NCBI RefSeq assembly: GCF_022478115.1
Contig: NZ_JAKGSC010000003.1
Location: forward strand, 1 to 64,000
Direction: 5' to 3'
DNA from: Tenacibaculum aquimarinum
Lineage (GTDB): Bacteria; Bacteroidota; Bacteroidia; Flavobacteriales; Flavobacteriaceae
DNA length: 64,000 bases
Below are positions 54,314-61,288 of the stretch, one piece after another (the first letter of the stretch is position 1; every line of letters begins with the position of its first letter). A model generated the notes under the pieces. It searched no databases, was not told the DNA's origin, and saw nothing but the letters and a program-made list of their open reading frames with translations. Made by a program: the position numbers and the translations under genes.

Positions 54314-54727
54314 TCAAATTAAATAAGTCTCGTCAATCTTGAAGATTTGCTTGACGACAAGTGGTGGTTCGTATTCTTCGAAAGAAGATACGTTATTATC
54401 TAACCCTTCAAAAAGGTTAATGTAAGTATATACGAAAGAAGCAATAAATACCTGCTGCTCAAAAGTAATTTTATCAACTTGAAGTTGTAATTCATTTTGA
54501 CCATCAACAGCTAATTGTTCATCACTACAACAATTCTTTTTTGTTATAGAACACCCATCAGTTAATGGGTTTTCCATTTCCATTCCACAGGTTTCTGCTT
54601 TATGGAATATAGCTGTATCCATTAAAGTATCTCCACAATAGTGCATATCTACAGTAAATGACATTGTAGAAAATAACACTACAAAAGCCATTAAAAGTGA
54701 CATTATTTTATGGAATACTTGTTTCAT
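54314..54727 (-). CDS. HYC_CC_PP family protein
   Basis: The 137-residue exported protein has a signal peptide and the three marks that name the family: MHYCGD, KKNCCSD and EEYEPPLV. It has further cysteines (AETCGME, DGCSITKK). It occurs in Bacteroidetes beside Cus-type efflux genes; periplasmic copper binding is likely but unproven. First gene of the metal cluster in the direction of transcription; the integrase gene starts upstream on the same strand. Confidence 0.85.
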   Translation of the reverse strand: MKQVFHKIMSLLMAFVVLFSTMSFTVDMHYCGDTLMDTAIFHKAETCGMEMENPLTDGCSITKKNCCSDEQLAVDGQNELQLQVDKITFEQQVFIASFVYTYINLFEGLDNNVSSFEEYEPPLVVKQIFKIDETYLI

Positions 54728-54781
54728 ATTGAAAACAAAGGTATAAAATTTAATTCAATTTGAATAGATTTTAACTTTGCT

Positions 54782-56041
54782 TTAAATAAAACTTGATTGG
54801 TTTTTGGTTGTTTTTACACCTTTCTCAAATTTTGCTCTTAATGTTTTCATATCATCACTTACCTTACGTTCAATCACTTTAGCATAAATTTGTGTTGTTG
54901 AAATGCGAGAATGACCTAAAAGTTTAGATACTGTTTCAATAGGTACGCCATTACTTAAAGTTACTGTTGTAGCAAATGTATGTCGTGCCAGATGAAATGT
55001 TAGATTCTTTTCTATTCTGCATAAATCTGCTATTTCTTTTAAATAAGCATTTAATTTTTGGTTTGACATTTTTGGAAATACAGTAGCATTTGCTAATGAT
55101 TTTGGATTTTCTTTATACTTATTAATTAAATTAAGTGCTTTAGGTAGTATAGGAATTCGTAAGGCATTGTTTGTTTTCTCTCTTTTCATAATTAACCACA
55201 ACTCGCCATCTATACCATAATTAATATCACTTGCTGTTAAGTTTATTACATCAATATAACTCAAGCCGGTGTAACAGGCGAAAACAAATAGATCCTTTAC
55301 TAATTGTAATCTTTCAATTGAATAATCTTTTTCTTCAATTTCGTTCAATTCCATTTCAGTTAAAAAGCCTCTTTCTACTTTTACAAATTTAGATTTGAAG
55401 TTTATAAACGGGTCTCTTTCAATCCATTCCAGTTTATAAGATAGTGTAATCATTTTTCTAAAGCGTTCAATATGCTTCATTACAGTATTGTTACCCATTG
55501 GTTTTTGGTGGTCTGTGGGTGTGAAATTTCTTAAGTATTTTTCAAACTTTAAAATGAAATTATAATCCAATTGCTTTAAATACATATCTGTAACTTTATA
55601 TTTTACAAAAATGAAATCTGCAATGTACCCTTGTGTTGTGAAGTAATTTTTTTGAGTACCCCATTTGAGTTTTCCAACCATATCTTCATTATGATATTTT
55701 ATGATATCATTTAAAGAATAATTTTGTTCATCTTCTTTTAGGTAACGAGCCTTAACGGTTTGAGCTGAAGTAATCTTACCTTCGGATTTTAATTCGTTTT
55801 TGGATTGGTGAAGCTCTGAAGATACCTGGTCCAAATATGCGTTAATAATTCGAGCCTCTTGGTTGGTTCCTTTTACTTTGTTTTTGGCAGAGCTCCAAAA
55901 TTCAATTTTAATTTTTCGTTTGAGGCTAATTTCTGCTCTTTTCCCATTTACTGTTATACGTGCATAAAGAGGTGCTTTTCCATTTTTAGCTTTTGATAGT
56001 TTGAGCCAAAACAGAATACTAAACGTTGTCGAAGTTTTCAT
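54782..56041 (-). CDS. int: Tyrosine-type site-specific integrase
   Basis: The 419-residue recombinase has an arm-type N-terminal domain, a core-binding SAM-like domain (about residues 110-210) and a catalytic domain. It has the catalytic Lys in MKREKTNNALRIPI, HLARHTFATT (HxxR), LLGHSRIST (His) and Tyr in TTQIYAKV. The usual first Arg is replaced: CYTGLSYIDVINL has Ser, the same substitution known from CTnDOT IntDOT. It probably integrates the island at tRNA-Pro, whose gene lies 203 bp upstream. Confidence 0.93.
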   Translation of the reverse strand: MKTSTTFSILFWLKLSKAKNGKAPLYARITVNGKRAEISLKRKIKIEFWSSAKNKVKGTNQEARIINAYLDQVSSELHQSKNELKSEGKITSAQTVKARYLKEDEQNYSLNDIIKYHNEDMVGKLKWGTQKNYFTTQGYIADFIFVKYKVTDMYLKQLDYNFILKFEKYLRNFTPTDHQKPMGNNTVMKHIERFRKMITLSYKLEWIERDPFINFKSKFVKVERGFLTEMELNEIEEKDYSIERLQLVKDLFVFACYTGLSYIDVINLTASDINYGIDGELWLIMKREKTNNALRIPILPKALNLINKYKENPKSLANATVFPKMSNQKLNAYLKEIADLCRIEKNLTFHLARHTFATTVTLSNGVPIETVSKLLGHSRISTTQIYAKVIERKVSDDMKTLRAKFEKGVKTTKNQSSFI

Positions 56042-56092
56042 ATCTTTCGTCTTTAGTTAAACATTTGTTTACTGACGAAAGTCAAATCAATA

Positions 56093-56140
56093 ATTCGGTT
56101 ACCTATATACCTATTATAAAATGGTAACCGAATAGGTCAC
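56093..56140. promoter_or_regulatory. Inverted pair of putative integrase arm sites, right end
   Basis: ATTCGGTTACC (56093-56103) and GGTAACCGAAT (56123-56133) are exact inverted copies 19 bp apart. The second is extended to TGGTAACCGAATAGGTCAC and matches the left-end site at 26023-26041. They also overlap the integrase gene's upstream region, so they may control its expression. Confidence 0.55.
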
Positions 56141-56186
56141 TTTTTTAACCAAATAATACCAAATCTTATGATTGCTTAAAAATCAT

Positions 56187-56220
56187 AAAACCTCGATAAT
56201 CTTACGATTACCAAGGTTTT
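56187..56220 (-). terminator. Terminator now serving tRNA-Pro
   Basis: AAAACCTCGATAATC pairs with GATTACCAAGGTTTT, with two mismatches, around TTAC, with the U-tract on the minus strand. It lies on the island side of tRNA-Pro and would replace the displaced original terminator at 25920-25948. Confidence 0.6.
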
Positions 56221-56243
56221 GATGTTAATTGATTATTAATTTA

Positions 56244-56260
56244 GTCGGGGTGGCAGGATT
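56244..56260. repeat. attR core within the 3' end of tRNA-Pro
   Basis: GTCGGGGTGGCAGGATT covers the discriminator base, the 3' acceptor strand and part of the T arm of tRNA-Pro. It is identical to 25949-25965. Confidence 0.85.
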
Positions 56261-56319
56261 CGAACCTGCGACCTCCTCGTCCCAAACGAGGCGCGATGAC
56301 CGGGCTACGCTACACCCCG
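56245..56319 (-). tRNA. tRNA-Pro(TGG)
   Basis: Reading the minus strand, the acceptor stem CGGGGTG pairs with CACCCCG. The anticodon stem CCTCG/CGAGG holds the 7-base loop TTTGGGA with anticodon TGG (decoding CCA), and the T arm GCAGG-TTCGAAT-CCTGC is perfect. The discriminator base is A and CCA is not encoded. The gene is complete and its 3' end is the island attachment site. Confidence 0.97.
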
Positions 56320-56468
56320 AAAAATATAAATTTCGGATTGCAAAGATACATCTTTTATTAAGTTTACAAACTATTTTTGATTTAAATTATTACGTGTAAG
56401 ATTGGTTTTTCTTATCGTCTAATTGTCAAAAGATATTCACAATAAACTTTTTAAAACGTAAAAAAAAT

Positions 56469-56476
56469 TACATTTG
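56469..56476 (+). promoter_or_regulatory. Putative -7 box of trxB
   Basis: TACATTTG matches TAnnTTTG, 26 bp before the trxB ATG. No -33 TTTG stands out. Confidence 0.45.
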
Positions 56477-56502
56477 TAATTGTTTAAAATTAGAATTCAA
56501 AA

Positions 56503-57450
56503 ATGTCAGATACAATAGAAAGAATAAAATGTCTAATTATAGGTTCTGGACCTGCAGGATATACAGCCGCAATCTATGCAGCAAGAGCAGATATGAAACC
56601 TGTTATGTATACAGGAATGCAAATGGGTGGTCAACTTACAACAACTACAGAAGTTGATAATTATCCGGGTTATCCAAATGGAACAGACGGAACTGCTATG
56701 ATGAATGATTTACAGAAACAGGCAGAACGTTTTGGAACTGAAGTTCGTTTTGGATTGGTTACTAAAGTTGAGTTAAGCGATAAAATTGGCGGAATTCATA
56801 AAATAATTGTTGATGAATCTAAAGAATTAGAAGCAGAAACAGTAATAATTTCAACAGGTGCTACAGCAAAATATTTAGGTTTAGAAAGTGAACAACGTTT
56901 AATTGGAGGTGGAGTTTCTGCTTGTGCAACTTGCGACGGTTTTTTCTATAAAGGTCAAGATGTAATTGTTGTTGGAGCAGGAGATACAGCTGCAGAAGAA
57001 GCTACTTATTTGGCTAATATTTGTAATAAAGTTACAATGTTAGTTCGTAAAGATCATATGCGTGCTTCAAAAGCAATGCAACACCGTGTTAATAAAACTG
57101 CAAATATTGAAGTTTTATATAATACTGAATTAGATGAGGTTTTAGGTGAATCTGTTGTAGAAGGTGCTCGCGTTGTAAATAATCAAACAAAAGATAAGCA
57201 CGATATTGCTATAACAGGTGTATTTATTGCCATTGGTCATAAACCAAATTCAGATTTATTTAAAGGAGTTTTAGATATGGATGAAGTAGGTTATTTAATT
57301 ACCCAAGGAAAATCTACCAAAACAAATTTACCAGGAGTTTTTGCAGCTGGAGATATTCAGGATAAAGAATACAGACAAGCAGTTACAGCAGCAGGTACAG
57401 GTTGTATGGCAGCTTTAGATGCAGAGCGTTATTTAGGAGCTTTAGAATAA
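56503..57450 (+). CDS. trxB: Thioredoxin-disulfide reductase
   Basis: TrxB reduces thioredoxin with NADPH. The 315-residue protein has the FAD motif LIIGSGPAGYTAAIYAARAD, the redox-active CATC in VSACATCDGFFYKG, the NADPH fold VIVVGAGDTAAEEATYL and the end motif FAAGDIQDKEYRQAVTAAGT. Length is normal. It faces tRNA-Pro across the right island junction and is followed by its own terminator. Confidence 0.96.
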   Translation: MSDTIERIKCLIIGSGPAGYTAAIYAARADMKPVMYTGMQMGGQLTTTTEVDNYPGYPNGTDGTAMMNDLQKQAERFGTEVRFGLVTKVELSDKIGGIHKIIVDESKELEAETVIISTGATAKYLGLESEQRLIGGGVSACATCDGFFYKGQDVIVVGAGDTAAEEATYLANICNKVTMLVRKDHMRASKAMQHRVNKTANIEVLYNTELDEVLGESVVEGARVVNNQTKDKHDIAITGVFIAIGHKPNSDLFKGVLDMDEVGYLITQGKSTKTNLPGVFAAGDIQDKEYRQAVTAAGTGCMAALDAERYLGALE

Positions 57451-57469
57451 GATTTTTAATTATTTTATA

Positions 57470-57504
57470 TAAAAAAAAGAGATTGCGAAAGCAATCTCTT
57501 TTTT
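57470..57504 (+). terminator. Terminator after trxB
   Basis: AAAAAAGAGATTGC pairs perfectly with GCAATCTCTTTTTT around GAAA, directly followed by a T-rich end. The symmetrical tracts would also stop the converging J-domain gene. Confidence 0.85.
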
Positions 57505-57614
57505 GTTTTGTATGATATTTTTTTGAAGCTATTTCCTGCTTTCCGTTATATCTTTTGCAGAAAAAGCAAAAGGATGCCACTTCAATCATGGCTAAGCTTA
57601 TTTATGAAACCAAT

Positions 57615-58061
57615 TTATACTTCAACAGAAGCTTTCATAGATTTTCTATAAGTAAATTTGTTAAAAATATTTCTTTTACCAAAATTATTCATAGATTTTG
57701 CATTGATAAACTTTCCGAAAAGTATTTTGCTAACACCAAAGTATTCGTATTTGTTCCCATCAGTAAAAGTAACTTCTAATAACATGCTTTTATGATGCCA
57801 ATCAGCAACTTGAAATTCAGTAATTGTTTTTTTGTACGCTTCTAAATTTGCTTCTTTAGTTTCAGGAGCAATACTTACTAAAAAATGATAACCGTCAATG
57901 ATTTGAGTACTCATAACATCTGCTTCTTCCTTTTTATCTTCGTCAGTAAACTTATCTGGGTGCCATTGCTTAACTAAACCTCTGTAGGTTTTTTTTAATT
58001 CTTTCAAATCAATAGTTCCTTCTACGTTAAAAAGTTTCTTGTATTGTTTTATGCGTTTCAT
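57615..58061 (-). CDS. J-domain protein with C-terminal KTSC domain
   Basis: The 148-residue protein has an N-terminal J domain (YKKLFNVEGTIDLKELKKTY, then VKQWHPDKF with the essential HPD) and, from about residue 85, a KTSC-type domain (FQVADWHHKSMLLEVTFTDG, then YEYFGVS, which matches the KTSC family's Y-x-Y-x-x-V pattern). The HPD motif predicts stimulation of DnaK. The KTSC part is of unknown role, so the substrate is unknown. It is transcribed alone toward trxB. Confidence 0.85.
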   Translation of the reverse strand: MKRIKQYKKLFNVEGTIDLKELKKTYRGLVKQWHPDKFTDEDKKEEADVMSTQIIDGYHFLVSIAPETKEANLEAYKKTITEFQVADWHHKSMLLEVTFTDGNKYEYFGVSKILFGKFINAKSMNNFGKRNIFNKFTYRKSMKASVEV

Positions 58062-58083
58062 CTGTATGTTTTCAAATTTCGTG

Positions 58084-58091
58084 CAAAAGTA
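58084..58091 (-). promoter_or_regulatory. Putative -7 box of the J-domain gene
   Basis: The minus strand reads TACTTTTG, matching TAnnTTTG, 22 bp before the ATG at 58061. Confidence 0.4.
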
Positions 58092-58137
58092 TTGATATTT
58101 AATTAATTATAACGCGTTATTTTAGTTTTGTTTACAT

Positions 58138-58167
58138 AAAAAAACCGCTTCTCTTCAGAAGCGGTTT
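58138..58167 (-). terminator. Terminator of the beta-oxidation operon
   Basis: AAACCGCTTCT (58142-58152) pairs perfectly with AGAAGCGGTTT (58157-58167) around 4 nt, with an A-tract to the left giving a U-tract on the minus strand. A further palindrome, ACACAGTTTAACTGTGT, lies at 58233-58249. Confidence 0.85.
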
Positions 58168-58270
58168 CAAACAAACAACTAAATTCTAAAACCTTTAAAA
58201 GTTTAAGAAAATCTTTATATCAGTTTTCAGTTACACAGTTTAACTGTGTATTGTTACTGTAAACTGCGTA

Positions 58271-60067
58271 CTAAAAACAATATTTGTTTTCAGCTATTAA
58301 TTTATCTCCAATAGTATTACGTAAAGCAACAACATTAGGGTGATTAGCGTATTTAGTAAAACGCTTTAAGCCCATTAATAACATACGTTGTTCATCACCT
58401 TCAGCAAAAGAAACAATTCCTTCTTTTCCGTTTTTAATAATAATATCTACTGCGTTATATAAGTATAATTTTGCCATTGCAATTTGTCCAGCTTGTGCAT
58501 CTTCTCCAAAACGTTTTGCGTTTTTCTCAGTACGTAAGATAGTAGATTCTGCCATATACACTTCGTTTAAAATGTTAGCAGCAGCCATTAACAATTGTTG
58601 GTGCTTGTCTAAATCTGGCCCAAATTTTTGAATTGCAGAACCTGCAACCATTAAAAAGACTTTCTTTAATTTTGCTATCATTTCTTTTTCTTCTGCAAAT
58701 AAAGCTGAATAATCAGGCGTATCAAAAGAAGGAATTCCCATTAACTCATTTCCAACAGCTGTTGCTGGTCCTAATAAATCAACGTGACCTTTCATTGCTT
58801 TCTTCACTAACATACCAACAGATAACATTCTGTTAATTTCGTTAGTTCCTTCGTAAATACGAGCAATTCTTGCATCTCTCCAAGCAGCTTCCATAGGTGT
58901 TTCTTCAGAGAATCCCATACCTCCAAAAATCTGAATTCCTTCATCTGCACAAGCTTGTACATCTTCAGAAACAGTAACTTTTAAGATAGAGCATTCAATT
59001 GCATATTCTTCTACACCTTTTAATTCTGCTTCTGAATGAGAATTTCCTGCTTCTAAACGCATTGCAATTCTGTCTTCAATATTTTTAGCAGCTCTATAAC
59101 TTGCAGATTCTCCAGCATATGTATTTGTTGCCATTTCAGCTAATTTTGCCTTAATAGCTCCAAAATTTGCAATAGGAGTTTTAAATTGTTTTCTTTCTGT
59201 AGCGTATTGTAAAGCAGTTGTTGTAACTCTTCTTTGAGAATCGATACAAGCTGCAGCCAATTTAATACGACCAACGTTTAATGCGTTAACGGCAATTTTA
59301 AATCCACCACCACGAACAGATAACATATTTTCTACAGGAACTACAGTGTCACTATAAAATACTTGACGAGTAGAACTTGCTCTAATACCTAATTTGTGCT
59401 CTTCTTCACCTAACGTAATTCCGTTTGGATTTGCAGCATCATATTCAACAATAAAACCAGTAATGTTTTTATCATCTTCTATACGAGCAAAAACGATCAT
59501 CAAATTACAGAAACCTGCATTTGAAATCCACATTTTTTGTCCGTTTATTTTATAAGATTTACCATCTTCTGATAACGTAGCAGTAGTTTTTCCTGAATTT
59601 GCATCAGATCCAGCTCCTGGTTCAGTTAAACAGTAAGCGCCCATCCACTCACCAGTAGCAAGTTTAGTAACGTATTTTTTCTTTTGTTCTTCTGTTCCGT
59701 ATAAAGTAATTGGCATTGTACCAATTCCTGTATGCGCACCAAAAGCAGTACTTAAAGAACCGTTTCCGCTTGAAATATATTCACAAGTAAGCATTGTAGA
59801 AACAAATCCCATTCCCATTCCACCATATTCTTCTGGAACAGCAACACCTAAGAAACCAAGTTCTCCGGCTTTTTTCATTACCTCTTCGGTAAGCTTGTAG
59901 TCTTTTGCTTCAAAACGTTCTCTGTGAGCAACTATTTCACGTTCTGTAAATTCCTTTACAGCTTCTTTCATCATTAGTTGTTCCTCTGAAAAATCTTCAG
60001 GAGTAAACACATCTTCACATGCAGTTTCTTTTACTAAAAACTGACCTCCTCTTAATATATCTGACAT
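58271..60067 (-). CDS. fadE: Acyl-CoA dehydrogenase (FadE-like)
   Basis: The enzyme makes the first double bond in fatty acid beta-oxidation. The 598-residue protein is longer than mitochondrial types and matches the Bacillus FadE size class. It has MKKAGELGFLGVAVPEEYGG, the FAD/substrate segment AYCLTEPGAGSDANSGKTTA, KMWISNAGF, ALNVGRIKLAAACID and IFGGMGFSEETPMEAAWRDA, with RIARIYEGTNEINR. The C-terminal extension is typical of the long form. It is the third gene of a fadN-fadA-fadE-like operon, with the terminator at 58138-58167. Confidence 0.94.
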   Translation of the reverse strand: MSDILRGGQFLVKETACEDVFTPEDFSEEQLMMKEAVKEFTEREIVAHRERFEAKDYKLTEEVMKKAGELGFLGVAVPEEYGGMGMGFVSTMLTCEYISSGNGSLSTAFGAHTGIGTMPITLYGTEEQKKKYVTKLATGEWMGAYCLTEPGAGSDANSGKTTATLSEDGKSYKINGQKMWISNAGFCNLMIVFARIEDDKNITGFIVEYDAANPNGITLGEEEHKLGIRASSTRQVFYSDTVVPVENMLSVRGGGFKIAVNALNVGRIKLAAACIDSQRRVTTTALQYATERKQFKTPIANFGAIKAKLAEMATNTYAGESASYRAAKNIEDRIAMRLEAGNSHSEAELKGVEEYAIECSILKVTVSEDVQACADEGIQIFGGMGFSEETPMEAAWRDARIARIYEGTNEINRMLSVGMLVKKAMKGHVDLLGPATAVGNELMGIPSFDTPDYSALFAEEKEMIAKLKKVFLMVAGSAIQKFGPDLDKHQQLLMAAANILNEVYMAESTILRTEKNAKRFGEDAQAGQIAMAKLYLYNAVDIIIKNGKEGIVSFAEGDEQRMLLMGLKRFTKYANHPNVVALRNTIGDKLIAENKYCF

Positions 60068-60093
60068 TGTATTATTTTTTTAATCTTTTGTTA

Positions 60094-61284
60094 TTAGTTT
60101 AAGAACTCGAATATACCTGCAGCACCTTGACCTGTACCTACACACATAGTTACCATTCCGTATTTTCCTTGCATGTTACGCTTGCGCATTTCATCAAATA
60201 ATTGAACAGATAATTTTGCACCTGTACAACCTAATGGATGTCCTAATGCAATTGCACCACCATTTACGTTAATAATATCAGCATCTAAACCTAATTCGCG
60301 AATTACAGCTAAAGATTGAGAAGCAAATGCTTCGTTTAATTCAATTAAACTGATATCTTCTTGTTTTAATCCTGCTTGTTTTAATGCCTTTGGAATAGCA
60401 GCAACTGGCCCAATTCCCATTATTCTTGGAGGAACACCTGCAGCAGCATAACTTACCATTCTTGCAATTGGTTTTATGTTTAATTCCTTTACCATATCTT
60501 CACTCATAACCATTACAAACGCTGCACCATCACTTGTTTGTGATGAGTTACCAGCAGTAACACTTCCGCCAGTTGCAAATACAGGACGTAAACGTTCTAA
60601 ACCAGCAATGTTAGATCCTTTTCTTGGTCCTTCATCTTTAGTTACGGTATATTTTCTTGATACTTTTTTTCCTTCAGCATTAATAAACGTTTCTTCAACC
60701 TCAATAGGAACTATTTGGTCTTGAAAACGGTCTTCAGCTTGTGCTTTTAATGCTTTTAAGTGTGAGTTTAAAGCAAATTCATCTTGATCTTTACGAGAAA
60801 CTTTAAATTGGTCTGCAACTGCTTCTGCAGTATTTCCCATTCCCCAGTAATAATCTGCATGACCTGCAGCAACTGTATCGTAATTTAATTCTGGTTTAAA
60901 ACCTGTCATTGGTACAGAGCTCATGCTTTCTGCTCCACCTGCAATAATACATTCTGCCATTCCTGACTGAATTTTTGCAACTGCCATACCAATAGTTTCT
61001 AATCCAGAAGAACAAAAACGATTTACGGTTACACCAGGAACATCTTCAATTTCTAATCCCATTAAAGAGATTAAACGTGCCATGTTTAGTCCTTGAGAAC
61101 CTTCTGGCATTGCATTACCAACTATTACATCGTCAATACGTTTTTTATCGAATTCTGGTAAATTTTTCATTAAATGCTGAATTGTTTCAGCAGCTAATTC
61201 ATCAGCTCTTTTAAATCTGAACGCACCTCTTTTAGACTTTGCTACGGCGGTTCTATATCCTTGTACTATATATGCTGTTTTCAT
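60094..61284 (-). CDS. fadA: Acetyl-CoA C-acyltransferase (3-ketoacyl-CoA thiolase)
   Basis: The thiolase cleaves 3-ketoacyl-CoA to acetyl-CoA. The 396-residue protein has the nucleophile Cys in [20 protein letters not shown], the motif [20 protein letters not shown] and the second catalytic Cys in [16 protein letters not shown]. All three active-site regions are present. It lies 4 bp downstream of fadN and 26 bp upstream of fadE. Confidence 0.96.
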   Translation of the reverse strand: MKTAYIVQGYRTAVAKSKRGAFRFKRADELAAETIQHLMKNLPEFDKKRIDDVIVGNAMPEGSQGLNMARLISLMGLEIEDVPGVTVNRFCSSGLETIGMAVAKIQSGMAECIIAGGAESMSSVPMTGFKPELNYDTVAAGHADYYWGMGNTAEAVADQFKVSRKDQDEFALNSHLKALKAQAEDRFQDQIVPIEVEETFINAEGKKVSRKYTVTKDEGPRKGSNIAGLERLRPVFATGGSVTAGNSSQTSDGAAFVMVMSEDMVKELNIKPIARMVSYAAAGVPPRIMGIGPVAAIPKALKQAGLKQEDISLIELNEAFASQSLAVIRELGLDADIINVNGGAIALGHPLGCTGAKLSVQLFDEMRKRNMQGKYGMVTMCVGTGQGAAGIFEFLN

Positions 61285-61288
61285 CTTC

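Larger units (their letters stand above)
25949..56260. mobile_element. Integrated genomic island at tRNA-Pro, metal resistance cargo
   Basis: The element is bounded by the 17-bp direct repeat GTCGGGGTGGCAGGATT at 25949-25965 and 56244-56260. The right copy is the 3' part of an intact tRNA-Pro gene. A tyrosine integrase gene lies 200 bp inside the right end. The contents are an integrase, RteC, HTH and replication-like genes, a four-gene unknown cassette, a structured non-coding region, a RES toxin-type operon and about 20 kb of metal efflux genes. No relaxase, coupling protein or type IV secretion gene is seen, so it looks like a non-conjugative integrative element or satellite. Confidence 0.85.

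Noticed and set aside
25949..56260. Full conjugative transposon of the CTnDOT type
   Set aside because: RteC and an IntDOT-like integrase are present, but no relaxase, coupling protein or tra genes can be found.
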